Origin: Paraburkholderia dilworthii
GTDB lineage: Bacteria; Pseudomonadota; Gammaproteobacteria; Burkholderiales; Burkholderiaceae
Direction of reading: 5' to 3'
DNA: 64,000 nt
NCBI RefSeq assembly: GCF_000472525.1
Contig: NZ_AWZT01000020.1
Location: forward strand, 1-64,000
In this document: one piece after another, positions 1 through 9,533 of the stretch
Numbering within the stretch: position 1 is the first letter of the stretch
Layout: every line of letters starts with the position of its first letter
Translations under genes and position numbers: made by a program
Notes under the pieces: model-generated
Seen by the model: only the letters and a program-made list of their open reading frames with translations
Told to the model about the DNA's origin: nothing
Database searches by the model: none

Positions 1-165
1 CATCCGTTCGGGACGATCAAGGCATGGATGGGCGCCACTCATTTCCTGACGCGGACCCTCGAACGTGTGAGCACGGAAATGAGCTTACACGTGCTGGCGT
101 ACAACATGAAGCGAGTGATCAAGCTACTCGGTTCAGAAGCGGTGATGACGGCGATGCGGGCGTGA
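1..165 (+). pseudogene. C-terminal fragment of an IS1182-family transposase
   Basis: An open frame runs from the window edge to a TGA at 163-165 and encodes 54 residues, including HPFGTIKAWMG and STEMSLHVLAYNMKRV. These are characteristic of the C-terminal end of DDE transposases of the IS1182 family. The rest of the gene lies left of the window, so whether the element is intact cannot be judged. It differs in sequence from the complete IS1182 copy at 29114-30520. An inverted-repeat-like end at 284-306 probably marks its right terminus. Confidence 0.75.
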
Positions 166-283
166 CGCCCGCCGGGAGGTGCTGCGCGGTCGCGATACTT
201 TCGACTTTGATTTGACGTTTGGCCGCCGCAATCGAAAAGTCGCGACCTGCGGCAAGGCAGGTTTCGTTAATTTCCGGTGTCTA

Positions 284-306
284 CGCGTTTTGACACGCTC
301 TGGGCC
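284..306 (+). repeat. Probable right terminal inverted repeat of the IS1182-family relic
   Basis: This 23-bp stretch, starting CGCGTTTTGACACG, lies about 120 bp after the transposase stop. It matches, at about 19 of 23 positions, the terminal inverted repeat of the small element at 33011-33158. The place fits the outer end of the IS element whose transposase tail lies at 1-165. The left end is outside the window. Confidence 0.5.
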
Positions 307-944
307 AGAAAGCGACGTTCACTTGATGACGCGGTTGGACATTCGAGCGTCGGTAGCACGCCGAAAGCCGTCACTGAACCTCCGAAAGTCGATGGCTGCT
401 CATAGGCCATAGCAGTCATTTCGCTAACTATCGCTCGACGGCAGATCAGCATAGTAGAGCGGACATGGCCGTAGCCTACCGTGCTTTAATCTGAAACGAA
501 GTGGTCAATCCCAAGAAGCGTGGCGATCCGCCGCTCCGGCCGGAAGTGGGTGGTTCCACTTGTCGGTGATCGTCACCTCTCGGCAAGATTGACGGAAACG
601 ACGCCCTAGGTTGAGTCAAAAGCCGGCACCGGCTGACACTAACATTTAAATGATCCTTGCGTGGTTATTGACCGGTCACAGAAGTTGTGGCGTTAGCAAT
701 GCGAAATCGAAAAGTCATTGTCTTCGGGAGAAGGATTCGGGCATGACGACGATGGAAGGATTCGAGCTAGAAGGGGCGGGGTATTTTGGGTGGCGTGATG
801 AAGCATATCCACTCCGCATATACTCGATTGCACCAGACTTCACAATCGATGCCAACATCACAGCCAGACTGGCGCCCACATGATCACTTAGTCAGTTAAA
901 ATCCTAGAGAGGAACATAAATAGAATCCGAATCGAGGGGTCAAG
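307..944. other. Intergenic stretch without a supported gene
   Basis: About 640 bp between the IS1182 relic and the Lamassu-like operon. Only short overlapping frames with no recognisable motif occur. The last 60 bp before 945 are AT-richer and probably hold the promoter of the downstream operon, but no clear -35/-10 pair was identified. Confidence 0.4.
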
Positions 945-2117
945 GTGAAATTGCACGAAATTAAACCACGGGAACAAGCTGGCAGGGACACGCTTGCACG
1001 TTACAAGGCGCAAACGCGTGCGGCCGCAATTGCGGCACTTGCCATACTCGAGGCATCGTCTATCGATAGAGTTTACTGCGACTACCACGACGACTTTGTC
1101 GTACGGATGATTGCTAAATCTGGATTTCGTTATAAATTCTTCCAGGTCAAAACAAAGAAAAAACAGAACGCAAATTGGACGATAAATGAAATCTTCGGCT
1201 TCAAAAGCACCGTTAAAAATCAGGACAAGCAAGACTCCGATGCCATTCGGGATAGTTTCGCCGGAAAGCTTCTATTGCATACTGTGAATTTCTTCGACTC
1301 CTGTGAAGAAGTTGTTTTTCTTACCAACATCAACTTCGAAGATCGGGTTGAAGAACTGAACGTGGATATTAAATCATCAACGTTCTCTGATCCATACGCA
1401 ATTGAGCTGGCCAAGCGATTTAATATGTGCTTTCCGTGTCCTACCGCGACGCCTGGTCAGCAAGAGATACATAATCTATTAAAAAAACTAACCTTCGAAG
1501 CCGATGTGGAATACATCAAGGAAAAGGAGGATGGTTTTTTTCCTTTGGCAGGACAAAAGATTTTTGACTATAGCGAAATTGATCTTTCCCACTCAGAAGC
1601 AAAGAAAATAATCAAAGATCTCCTTTCTCTCGTCGAGCGGAAATCGTCTGGAATAATTTCCGATTTTAGTGAAGCGAACATAGACCAGCAAGCCAGCATT
1701 GGCATCGTTGAATTATTAGAAATATTGGCAATATCAGCTGATGCATACGAACTGCTTCGCCAAGGCGGCGACGTCAAGGCCGTGAAGACCGCATCCGTTC
1801 TTCAGCGGATCATGGAATCGGCTGGCGCCGGGACAGCAGAAATCGAACTATGTGCTCGCTGCAAGACAGACTGGGACGTCTGGTTGAGAGAAAATCGCAA
1901 CTCGATTAATGAGATCAACATCATCGCGCTCAACGCAGAGGTCGAAGACGTCTTTTCTTCGATGGTTGCTGTCACTGGCGCGTTTCGTGTATCGAAACTA
2001 CGTGAACACCTTCAGGCGCTTCGGACCAGACTGGTCGACAAGAAGTTGATCTTTGATCTCCAGGATGAACAACTCCTTGGAGCCCTACTTTCGATCCTCG
2101 TACGGATCAAATCATGA
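945..2117 (+). CDS. lmuA: DUF4297 / Cap4-type nuclease, Lamassu-like effector subunit (LmuA)
   Basis: The 390-residue protein begins with a DUF4297-type domain. The conserved opening REQAGRDTLARY (about residues 10-20), the acidic stretch CDYHDDFVV (45-53) and FFQVKTKKK (65-73) match the PD-(D/E)XK-like fold in its Q-x-K form, with D49/D50 and Q67/K69 as likely catalytic residues. This domain is the nuclease of Cap4 and of the LmuA effector of Lamassu systems. The rest is helical and unrecognised. The start is GTG, with a purine-rich GAGGGG about six bases upstream. The stop overlaps the next start (ATGA), and three genes run in one coupled operon. By analogy it would cut DNA when the SMC-like partner senses foreign DNA ends; that activity is inferred. 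Confidence 0.78.
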   Translation: MKLHEIKPREQAGRDTLARYKAQTRAAAIAALAILEASSIDRVYCDYHDDFVVRMIAKSGFRYKFFQVKTKKKQNANWTINEIFGFKSTVKNQDKQDSDAIRDSFAGKLLLHTVNFFDSCEEVVFLTNINFEDRVEELNVDIKSSTFSDPYAIELAKRFNMCFPCPTATPGQQEIHNLLKKLTFEADVEYIKEKEDGFFPLAGQKIFDYSEIDLSHSEAKKIIKDLLSLVERKSSGIISDFSEANIDQQASIGIVELLEILAISADAYELLRQGGDVKAVKTASVLQRIMESAGAGTAEIELCARCKTDWDVWLRENRNSINEINIIALNAEVEDVFSSMVAVTGAFRVSKLREHLQALRTRLVDKKLIFDLQDEQLLGALLSILVRIKS

Positions 2118-2593
2118 ATCTTACCCAATTCCTGAACAGCGCTGAGAAGCAGGATATCGCCGTATCAATCCGGCATGGACGTGCCCTCAAGCCATACGCA
2201 CTCAGCAACGAAGCTTTATTTCACCTTCCGCTCATTGCAATGGTCCTGCTGATTCTGGCAAAAGATCGGCGCAAGCCGTTGGTTGCAGAACTAGGACAAT
2301 TGGTAGGGGAATGTCTTGCTGCAACGGCTGATAGCTTTAAGGGCAGCGCTCATGAACTGGGCTGGTCAGCCAATCTCCGCGTTCGGACGGTAAAAGCCCT
2401 TAGCTTCCTGGAAGTCGCAAATCTTGTGAAAGTGGATAATCGAAAATCAAAGCTGCAAATCACCGAACTCGGAATTAAAGTCATCAACCTTGCAACAGAG
2501 GGAGACGACACTCTAGCAATCAAGCTCGCTCAGGTCCAGCGTGCATATCGCAATCTTATGGTCGAACGCCAACTGTCTTTGGGGCTTTTATGA
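2114..2593 (+). CDS. lmuC: Lamassu/ABC-3C middle component (LmuC-like)
   Basis: A 159-residue, mostly helical protein encoded between the nuclease and the SMC-like ATPase, overlapping both by four bases (ATGA junctions). The segment LGWSANLRVRTVKALSFLE followed by VKVDNRKSKLQITELG looks like a winged-helix fold with a beta hairpin. Small 'middle component' proteins in this position define the ABC three-component class, of which three-gene Lamassu (LmuA-LmuC-LmuB; DdmABC in Vibrio cholerae) is the tested example. The role is inferred mainly from position: an adaptor between ATPase and effector. Sequence alone would not identify it. Confidence 0.65.
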   Translation: MNLTQFLNSAEKQDIAVSIRHGRALKPYALSNEALFHLPLIAMVLLILAKDRRKPLVAELGQLVGECLAATADSFKGSAHELGWSANLRVRTVKALSFLEVANLVKVDNRKSKLQITELGIKVINLATEGDDTLAIKLAQVQRAYRNLMVERQLSLGLL

Positions 2594-4341
2594 GATTGGT
2601 TTCCCTCAGAATTGATCCGCGTGGAGCGAAAGGACTTTCGCTCCCACAACAGGTATTTGCCGCCGAAGTCACACAGCTTTATGGCCCGAACGGATCTGGC
2701 AAGACCCCTGTCGTCCAATCCATTGTTTACTGTCTTGGATTTCCGGTTAGCTTTCGCGCGGACATTGTTAGTCGATGCGAAAGCGCGTCGCTTGTCATTG
2801 AAATCACGGGCGACCAATATACGCTCAAGCGCCACATCAGTGCATCCGGACTTGATGTTGAAGTACTGGAGCCAGCAGGTACAACGCAGCACTTTTCCAA
2901 TGAGAGAGACTACTCTGCGTTTCTATTTGAACTTCTCGGGCTAGACTTTCCGACGCTTGTTACCACGTCTAACGAACCGACTAGCCCATACATGGCAACG
3001 ATCTTGCCATTCTTCTACCTGGATCAAGACGATGGGTATGGCACGTTCTACAAGCCACCCAAGATGTTTATCAAGGATCAGCTAGCGGAGATGGTGCGAA
3101 TTCTCGGCCGGATGCCCTGCCGCAATTCGTTCGACGCAAAGAGAGATCTTATTCAGGCCACGAAGGAGCGCGACAGACTTGACAGGTTGGTGCTCGAAAG
3201 GCGTCAGGCGGTTGAGTCAGCAGGTGCAACCGAACTACACTTCTCTTCCGCTGCGTTGTCCGATCGCCTTAAGACAATGCGCGGGGAACTTGACCAGCTT
3301 CAACAAAGCGGCCTTACCAATACCGCCGCCATCGCTGCCCTCGAGCAACTGATCGGAGACCGTCGTAAGGAGTTGCGGGAGAACCAACTTGAAATTGCAG
3401 AGATCGACAAGCGTGCGGACAACATGTCGCAAATTGTCTCTGAAATTGAATCTGAGATTACTACGCTCAATTTAAATGAAGAGGCAAAGCGAGTATTTTC
3501 GTTGTTCAATGAAATATGTGGGGTGGCCGGCTGCGGGCTCTTCGCATTTAGCACGGATTCGTACGCGAAAAACCTTCTCTATCTTCGAGATCAAATCAAA
3601 GATCTTGAACGAATTTCTGTAACCGAAAGTACGCGGCGAGATGCCCTGCTTCAGCAAGCAGAGCAGTTGCGCACGCACATCCACGATCTGGAAGGACAAA
3701 GAGTCCGGTCCGCGACAGATACCGTTACCGTAGCGACTCGTACAGCTCTTGACGCGCTCACTAGCCAGGTTCTTGAGCTAGAGATACAAAAGCGCGACGT
3801 GCAGCGCCGCGAGCTGTTGCTTGAACGCTTGGTGGATGCCACCGCACAGCGCGAAGCTGCGGTAGATAGAGTGCAGACCCTTGCAAACCCTTCGACGCTG
3901 ACGCCCAGCGTGGCGAGTTTCCGTACGGCGCTCAAAACCGCCTTGATACGTTGGCTCGATGTCCTTCAGATCAGCAATGTTTCAGCAGAGGTACGTTTTG
4001 TCGATGATTTCGTCCCGACGTTTGGCAACGAGGCCCTTGCTCAACTGAAAGGTAGCACGCGAGTTCGTGCAGTACTTGCATACCATGCAGCCCTGCTCGA
4101 AGCGTTGCTCTCTACGAGCAACAGCCTCCCCTTTCAATTCGTCATCATGGATACACCGAAGCAACACGAGATGCACAATGTCGATATTGGACGGTACATC
4201 GATGAGCTTAAGGAGTTTGGACATCAAAATGGTCTTCAAGTCGTTTTTTCGGCGACTGAATATCGTCATACAGGAAACGATGAGGATAGGGAATGGTCAG
4301 CATCATTCTCGGGTGAAAAGCACGAGATGTTCCTTGGTTAG
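2590..4341 (+). CDS. lmuB: SMC/Rad50-like ABC ATPase of Lamassu-type system (LmuB)
   Basis: The 583-residue protein has the head-coil-hinge-coil-head plan of SMC/Rad50 ATPases. Walker A is GPNGSGKT (residues 32-39). Heptad-rich coiled coils follow at about 175-300 and 330-430. The coil apex carries C310 and C315 (ICGVAGCG), which resembles a zinc hook but with four residues between the cysteines rather than the Rad50 CxxC. A Walker B-like strand, FVIMDTPKQHE, has D521. In Lamassu this subunit senses DNA ends or structures and controls the nuclease. It is the last of three overlapping genes. The residue after the P-loop Thr is Pro (GKTP), which is unusual. Confidence is high for the ATPase class and fair for Lamassu. 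Confidence 0.78.
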   Translation: MRLVSLRIDPRGAKGLSLPQQVFAAEVTQLYGPNGSGKTPVVQSIVYCLGFPVSFRADIVSRCESASLVIEITGDQYTLKRHISASGLDVEVLEPAGTTQHFSNERDYSAFLFELLGLDFPTLVTTSNEPTSPYMATILPFFYLDQDDGYGTFYKPPKMFIKDQLAEMVRILGRMPCRNSFDAKRDLIQATKERDRLDRLVLERRQAVESAGATELHFSSAALSDRLKTMRGELDQLQQSGLTNTAAIAALEQLIGDRRKELRENQLEIAEIDKRADNMSQIVSEIESEITTLNLNEEAKRVFSLFNEICGVAGCGLFAFSTDSYAKNLLYLRDQIKDLERISVTESTRRDALLQQAEQLRTHIHDLEGQRVRSATDTVTVATRTALDALTSQVLELEIQKRDVQRRELLLERLVDATAQREAAVDRVQTLANPSTLTPSVASFRTALKTALIRWLDVLQISNVSAEVRFVDDFVPTFGNEALAQLKGSTRVRAVLAYHAALLEALLSTSNSLPFQFVIMDTPKQHEMHNVDIGRYIDELKEFGHQNGLQVVFSATEYRHTGNDEDREWSASFSGEKHEMFLG

Positions 4342-5142
4342 CAGGTGCTTTCCATAGAATGAACTCGTATCGACCTAGCCGGGCGAGGATGCCTCTGGCC
4401 TGCCGGGGTAAAACGGCGCATAGAAGCTGGACTTGCGTCTTCATCGCGACACGTTGAAGTAGCTGTAGGCGTGCCTAGTACCGTTCGCAACTTGGAACGG
4501 CCGAACAACAGCCGTTCGACGCTTGATACTTCCTTTGACCGCTCAGGGTCGAAAGTGTGTTTCTCAGGTAAAGGAATCTGCCAGTGAGTTGCTGGATTCC
4601 ACCACCGTCAGCAATGAACCAAATTACTGCCGCATAACCTAGCATGCTCTAGTGATCGCTATGGTTGAGAAGCGGCAGGCGACCCCGCGTCAGCGAACGG
4701 CCGTTGGGTTTTGAGAACCGTCGTTGCCGCCCCGTCGACGCGAATGACGGCAAGGGGTCGGGAGTACGCACTGACGACTGGCCGCTCCAGGGCAGCGGAA
4801 TTCCACTGGCCGCTTTCCAGCGATGAGTTCGAAGAGATGACTGACGCAGCCCGACCCACTCCCGTCGGTCAATTCAGCGATGTATTTACGGCTGCTCCCT
4901 GACTAGGAACAGTCGGTCGTCCGAGCGTCGAAGTCTGCACGCTTGAGCGTTTGAGCGTCGCGCTTACCTGTTTTCGCAAGGCCCTCTGTCCGTTGTTTCC
5001 AAGTGCTTGTTCAATGTCAAAGGCGCGCGCCAACGGCGCGCCGGCCATATACGCTTGTCAAGCGCACTACCCGCCTGCGTCCAACGTGCACGCTAAAAGC
5101 AGTAACGCGGTCAACAGGCCCGCCATTGAACACCAATGGCCG
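4342..5142. other. Intergenic stretch without a supported gene
   Basis: About 800 bp between the convergent ends of the Lamassu-like operon and the protease operon. Short frames occur on both strands but none has a motif or a ribosome-binding site. Phrases such as AACGGCCG, GACCGCTC and GGTCAATTC recur here and in other non-coding gaps of the island (see findings). No terminator hairpin with a T-run was recognised. Confidence 0.4.
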
Positions 5143-7449
5143 CTAATCGCCCGCTCTCGGTCCCGCGTACATCTCCTTATTCCCCACGCGAGAGATTATC
5201 TGCCGACATTCGCCGGCCAAGGTCGACGCTTCAATGCGAAGTGATTTCTGAATGGACATTTTTCTTGAAAAGGCATACTTCGAAATAGCCTGCCACAGCT
5301 TTTCAGCGTCAATCGTCCCCACGTACGTCTGCGCGCGCTCTCGAGCCTTGTTTAGGTCCGCTACGTTTAGCTTCTTCGCTACAGGTAGCATTTCGCGATC
5401 CGCTGGACCAAGTGCCTCATCAGCTGACTGCTCGCACAGCAATAGTTGCTGGCGTGCGTACTCAGCGGCGGCTACCGGCGCCAACTCCTGCATCAAACGG
5501 CTCAGTGACGCCGCGTTAAAGACCTGAGAATCGTCCTTCGCAACAGCGATCGCAAATTCTTTGGCGGCCCAGTCGCTTATCAATGCCTGAAGTGTCGCCG
5601 CAGGTTTTCGTTCGACTCGCTCATCGAGAACAACTTCGACAACGTCGGGTGCAAACGAGGCGAGGTCGACTCGGCCTTCGACGAATTCACCAACGAGTCC
5701 TTCACAAGCCTCTGCAGGAGTTAGTCCCGCCGCCGCAGCGAGCTTGACAATAGAACTAGACGTTTCTGTACGCATCTTTTTGACTTGTTCACCAATCTCC
5801 TGCCACTCTGAATCTCCGAGGGCGCTTATCCCCCCCTCTTGCACACGTTCGTAGAAAACGAGATTGCGCGACCTAAAATCCGACAGAGCTTTCTCGGCTC
5901 GGACTGGAGCGTATGGTTTGCAAGCTATGAGAATGGCTTCGTGCCCGGCATACATTCCAAATCCGAAACTGTAGAACCATACGCGCTCCAGCGTGTTAAG
6001 CTTTTGAGTATCGACGTGCTCATCCTCACGGGCCGGGTCCGCTTGAAAGTCTATGGCGCGCTGAAAAACTCGAAAACACTGTCGGGCCGGGATAAGCCAC
6101 TTGATGTATTCGTTACTCCAATCTGTGATAGCCTTGTCAAAGGCTACTAGATTTTCAATCAGCTCCTTATTTGAATCAGTCATGAGTGGCGCATTTTTAT
6201 CAAGGAGATGCGCCGTGTCTTGCTTTTGGTTCGAGAGTGGGTAATGTTGTGCAACTAATTTGTTTCCTATTTCGGCAATCCGATGATTAGCCAGCCTGAA
6301 CATGTTCGACAGCTGTTCCATATGACATTCGTCGGCAAGGCTTGCAAACACCCTGATAGCTCCTTGCTTTGCCTCTTGGGTTGTAATAGAGGCGTGCCGC
6401 GCTACGAGTGCATCATTGGTTCGATTCAAGCCCTTATCAATCGCATCCATTTTTGCAACCGCAAGATCAGAATATGAGTAGTACAATTCTGTCGGCACAA
6501 GAGCTCCATTAATGCATTTGCTATCCGCTCTATTAAGCTTGGCGGTTGGCCTTTGGCAGCGGGAGAGAAGCGCCGCATTTTCCTGGGCGGAACTTGCGAG
6601 ATATTGAGCGCGTTTCAAACTTTCATCTATTCTTAGATACACGCCGAATGTGTCGCTGCCCAAGGCTGTCTTCACAGCTTTCAGTGTTTGGAGATCAGCG
6701 CTGCTATCAGCAAGCAGTGTCAGCTCGGGGAGATTCGCCGCAGTGGCGCCTTCAGGTGCTGGTGGCAGTTTTTCAAGATATTCCGCCGATATTGCCCAAC
6801 CAAGGCCACCACCCGACTCTTCTTCTCCGCCAGAAAATATACCAATCACGGCTCCATCAACGATGACTGGACCACCGCTCATTCCATGATTGAGAGTGCC
6901 ATCTATAGCAATCAGGTTCACTTCTCGCTTGGCGGAGAAGACGAAGCGACGAGCGCCGCTCTTTCCACTGAGAGAAGACCATTGGCTGGACAGAATAGTG
7001 GAGTCGCGGGGAAAGGTGACGTGAATCGCGAAATTCTGTTTCATGTCGGGATGTCCCAACACATATCCAGTGCGGGTTGTGAGTGCCGAAGGCAGGCGAC
7101 CTAAACGAAGAAAGGACTGATGCAGCCCTGCTGGAAGCCGGACGGACAATACAGCTAAGTCTAAGCTGTTGTCGTACATTTTCAATCGGTATGTGCTAAA
7201 CGATCCAGAACTGCTTACGATTTGAAGGGAGCGGGCGCCGCGAATCACGTGGTAAGCGGTAAGGATATCGCCGTTTTCCGAAATGAAGAATCCTGTACCG
7301 GCGACCTGGGCGGTACCAACGTCCGCGTAAATCTGAACGATTGACGGCAGGTATTTGGACATCGCCTCACCCGGTTGTTTTTGCGCGAGTGCGCCAGGTG
7401 ATGTTGCCAGGAGCAGAACGGCGCAAATAAACAAATATTTAGTGCTCAT
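5143..7449 (-). CDS. Secreted trypsin-like serine protease with long C-terminal domain
   Basis: The 768-residue protein starts with a signal peptide (residues 1-22, ending GALAQ). Residues about 30-230 form a trypsin-fold (S1, HtrA-like) domain with a full catalytic triad: H67 in TAYHV, D97 in NSLDLAVL, and S191 in HGMSGGPV. No PDZ domain follows. Instead about 530 residues of largely helical sequence are unrecognised. The periplasm is the likely site. It is the last gene of a minus-strand operon (peptidoglycan hydrolase, two membrane proteins, protease), and its start overlaps the upstream stop by four bases. The target is unknown. The neighbourhood suggests activation of, or signalling to, the hydrolases and CHAT protein encoded on the other arm. 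Confidence 0.82.
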   Translation of the reverse strand: MSTKYLFICAVLLLATSPGALAQKQPGEAMSKYLPSIVQIYADVGTAQVAGTGFFISENGDILTAYHVIRGARSLQIVSSSGSFSTYRLKMYDNSLDLAVLSVRLPAGLHQSFLRLGRLPSALTTRTGYVLGHPDMKQNFAIHVTFPRDSTILSSQWSSLSGKSGARRFVFSAKREVNLIAIDGTLNHGMSGGPVIVDGAVIGIFSGGEEESGGGLGWAISAEYLEKLPPAPEGATAANLPELTLLADSSADLQTLKAVKTALGSDTFGVYLRIDESLKRAQYLASSAQENAALLSRCQRPTAKLNRADSKCINGALVPTELYYSYSDLAVAKMDAIDKGLNRTNDALVARHASITTQEAKQGAIRVFASLADECHMEQLSNMFRLANHRIAEIGNKLVAQHYPLSNQKQDTAHLLDKNAPLMTDSNKELIENLVAFDKAITDWSNEYIKWLIPARQCFRVFQRAIDFQADPAREDEHVDTQKLNTLERVWFYSFGFGMYAGHEAILIACKPYAPVRAEKALSDFRSRNLVFYERVQEGGISALGDSEWQEIGEQVKKMRTETSSSIVKLAAAAGLTPAEACEGLVGEFVEGRVDLASFAPDVVEVVLDERVERKPAATLQALISDWAAKEFAIAVAKDDSQVFNAASLSRLMQELAPVAAAEYARQQLLLCEQSADEALGPADREMLPVAKKLNVADLNKARERAQTYVGTIDAEKLWQAISKYAFSRKMSIQKSLRIEASTLAGECRQIISRVGNKEMYAGPRAGD

Positions 7450-8057
7450 TTTCTTGCACCATCAGTAGCTGCCTGACGCAAGGCGTCATACTGTTTATTC
7501 CGGCATAGCGCTTCCAGCTTATCAGCGTAAGAGGATGGTGAACTCTTGAGATATGGTTCGGACACGTCAGTGCGCGCCGCGGGAGTAACATCCATAAATC
7601 GATTGACTTTTACTGCGATGCCAGCGGATAGGCTCAGAATGAAGCCCGCGGAGAAAGCAACAAGCGCTTGACCGGCAGTGGCTCTGTCCTCGAGCCGCAA
7701 TTTCCCGATGAATGAAACGAGGCTGCCGCCAATTAGGGCAAACAGCGCGGCCAGAAGCGGCAATGTGACTGAGGCGCTACTTAAGCCGCATGCGAACCCG
7801 ATGCTCGCGCCAAGGGCAAAAAATCCGGTTGCTAACCACCTCGCCGCTGACCTCGTCTCGGAGCAATGGCTTGCCCGATTACCAGACGGTATTTTATTCA
7901 TACGATCATCCCGCAGTGGGGCTGCACGCAAAGGCAAATTGTTACCGGAGTTTAGGCGAAAAACATCTATGATGTATCTCTTGGCTCGCCACGGTGATGT
8001 TCGGGTTAACGTTGGACGGCGCCGGGGCATTCTTCCACCGGTCTTGTCGATATTCAT
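7446..8057 (-). CDS. Small membrane protein of the protease operon
   Basis: 203 residues with three hydrophobic segments at about 72-92, 97-117 and 127-147, then a short soluble C-terminal tail with two cysteines apart from the membrane region. No family was recognised. The ATG at 8057 overlaps the upstream gene's stop (ATGA), which favours the long N-terminus, although a start at MNKIPSGN (residue 53) is possible. Its stop in turn overlaps the start of the protease gene, so the three genes are translationally coupled. It probably acts as an inner-membrane partner of the secreted protease or of the 481-residue protein; this is inferred from coupling only. Confidence 0.65.
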   Translation of the reverse strand: MNIDKTGGRMPRRRPTLTRTSPWRAKRYIIDVFRLNSGNNLPLRAAPLRDDRMNKIPSGNRASHCSETRSAARWLATGFFALGASIGFACGLSSASVTLPLLAALFALIGGSLVSFIGKLRLEDRATAGQALVAFSAGFILSLSAGIAVKVNRFMDVTPAARTDVSEPYLKSSPSSYADKLEALCRNKQYDALRQAATDGARK

Positions 8058-9499
8058 TGCAGCCGCTTGCCGTCTTCTATCAACGGGGCTTCTCGTATAG
8101 CCGTTTCATTAACTTCGATTTCGAGCGTGGACTCGATCATCGGGATCGCGGAGTCGACGAGTTGCTCGTATTGGCGCCTCGCATTTATCGGAACGAGGTT
8201 TCCCGCCTGCGCCAAGGTTCCGGTCAGCAGTTTGCCGTTCTCGTCGGTGTCCGTCCCACGCGAAGCCGCTTCGTTGTAGATCTCCGCGGCGCCACGTAGT
8301 TTAGTCAACGCTTTATCTAGATCTTCGGTTGCGGGCGGACGGACGAGAATGCCGCCTACGAATACGACTTGCGATAGGCCGAGAATTTGCAGCATGGTCG
8401 GCGGAATCTCAAACGTCGCGAGGTGAGCGGCGCCGTCGATGACTAGCGCAACGGCGACGGCGACGCTGAAGACGATGGTCTGAAGCTTGTAGACATCGAA
8501 TTCCCGGTTGCTCAGCACGAGGTCCTTCCATTGCGGTCCTCGCTCCTCCTCGTTCTTCAGTACGCCGTGCGCCTCCAGCCACGCCCAGTTCTCGAAGCTC
8601 AGGCGTGTCTTCGAGGTGTACGTGATCTGCGAGACGGCCGCGCCGATGCCGGAGATGCCCAGCAGTGCAACGACAGTCCCGGACAGGTCAGTCAGCGCAC
8701 CCGTTCTCATGACGAGGGACAGCACGAGACTGCCGACGATGAACGAGAACATCAGCACCTGGAACTTCTGCACGCTCGCCTGATTGAATGCGTTCGCGGT
8801 GAGCTGGATCGGATTGACGAAATCGAACCACTGGAACTGCTTGGCAGAGAAGACAGAAGGATACTTGCCGGCGAGTCTTCCTGCGGTCTTGCCCTCGAGC
8901 ACGACCTTGCGCGATCGGTAAACCGCGTACGTTGAGAGAAGGAACACGGCCGTCGAAACGGGACCCCATAAATATGCCACCCAAGGCGAACTCACGTACG
9001 CCTGAACCGATGCCCACGACCTGAATTGACCCGCAGAACATTCCACGACGATGAAATCGCGCTTATGAAACAACGGCCACAGATGCTCTTGACGAGGGAT
9101 CCAGACATGGAGCAGCACACTCTCGCCGGCGGCATAACCTTCGTTGACGGCGTTGGCCAGCGTTGCCACGGAGACGACGCTGAGCTGCGCCCTGCGGTCT
9201 GGTTCGAAGATGCGAAAGCGCTGCGGATTGGCGGCATCCAGTCGCTTGCCATAGACGATGCGCGCATCACCTTCCGCCGGAAGCGCGTTCGTTGCGGCCT
9301 CCGCGAGGACGAAGCCCACGTTTTGTCGTCGGGCCTGCACGGGGTCCGGGGTATCACTACAGAGGGCCGCCACCGCGGCAGGGATGACCGGTCCGGCGGC
9401 GCACGCCACAGTCATCCATGACAACAGGGTCAACACCGTCACGAGGCCGGTCGCGATTCTCCCACGACCGGTGTGCCGCGTTTCAAAGCGTTGTCGCAT
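8054..9499 (-). CDS. Multi-pass membrane protein with exported N-terminal domain
   Basis: 481 residues. A signal peptide or anchor lies at about 14-34. An exported domain of about 130 residues follows, with cysteines near 47 and 154. Five hydrophobic segments lie at about 173-194, 243-265, 273-293, 346-367 and 378-395, and the polar C-terminal tail is cytoplasmic or periplasmic. No known family was recognised, so no function is assigned. It lies 34 bp after the peptidoglycan hydrolase gene and overlaps the next gene by four bases. The architecture of exported sensor plus membrane bundle would suit a receptor that passes an envelope signal to the downstream protease, but this is only an inference. 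Confidence 0.65.
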   Translation of the reverse strand: MRQRFETRHTGRGRIATGLVTVLTLLSWMTVACAAGPVIPAAVAALCSDTPDPVQARRQNVGFVLAEAATNALPAEGDARIVYGKRLDAANPQRFRIFEPDRRAQLSVVSVATLANAVNEGYAAGESVLLHVWIPRQEHLWPLFHKRDFIVVECSAGQFRSWASVQAYVSSPWVAYLWGPVSTAVFLLSTYAVYRSRKVVLEGKTAGRLAGKYPSVFSAKQFQWFDFVNPIQLTANAFNQASVQKFQVLMFSFIVGSLVLSLVMRTGALTDLSGTVVALLGISGIGAAVSQITYTSKTRLSFENWAWLEAHGVLKNEEERGPQWKDLVLSNREFDVYKLQTIVFSVAVAVALVIDGAAHLATFEIPPTMLQILGLSQVVFVGGILVRPPATEDLDKALTKLRGAAEIYNEAASRGTDTDENGKLLTGTLAQAGNLVPINARRQYEQLVDSAIPMIESTLEIEVNETAIREAPLIEDGKRLQ

Positions 9500-9533
9500 A
9501 TCCGTCGGCTCTCTTCGGGAGGTGCGTCGAGCG

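Noticed and set aside
888..1232. Minus-strand 114-residue frame over the start of the DUF4297 gene
   Set aside because: Shadow of the lmuA coding sequence on the other strand; no motif and no ribosome-binding site.
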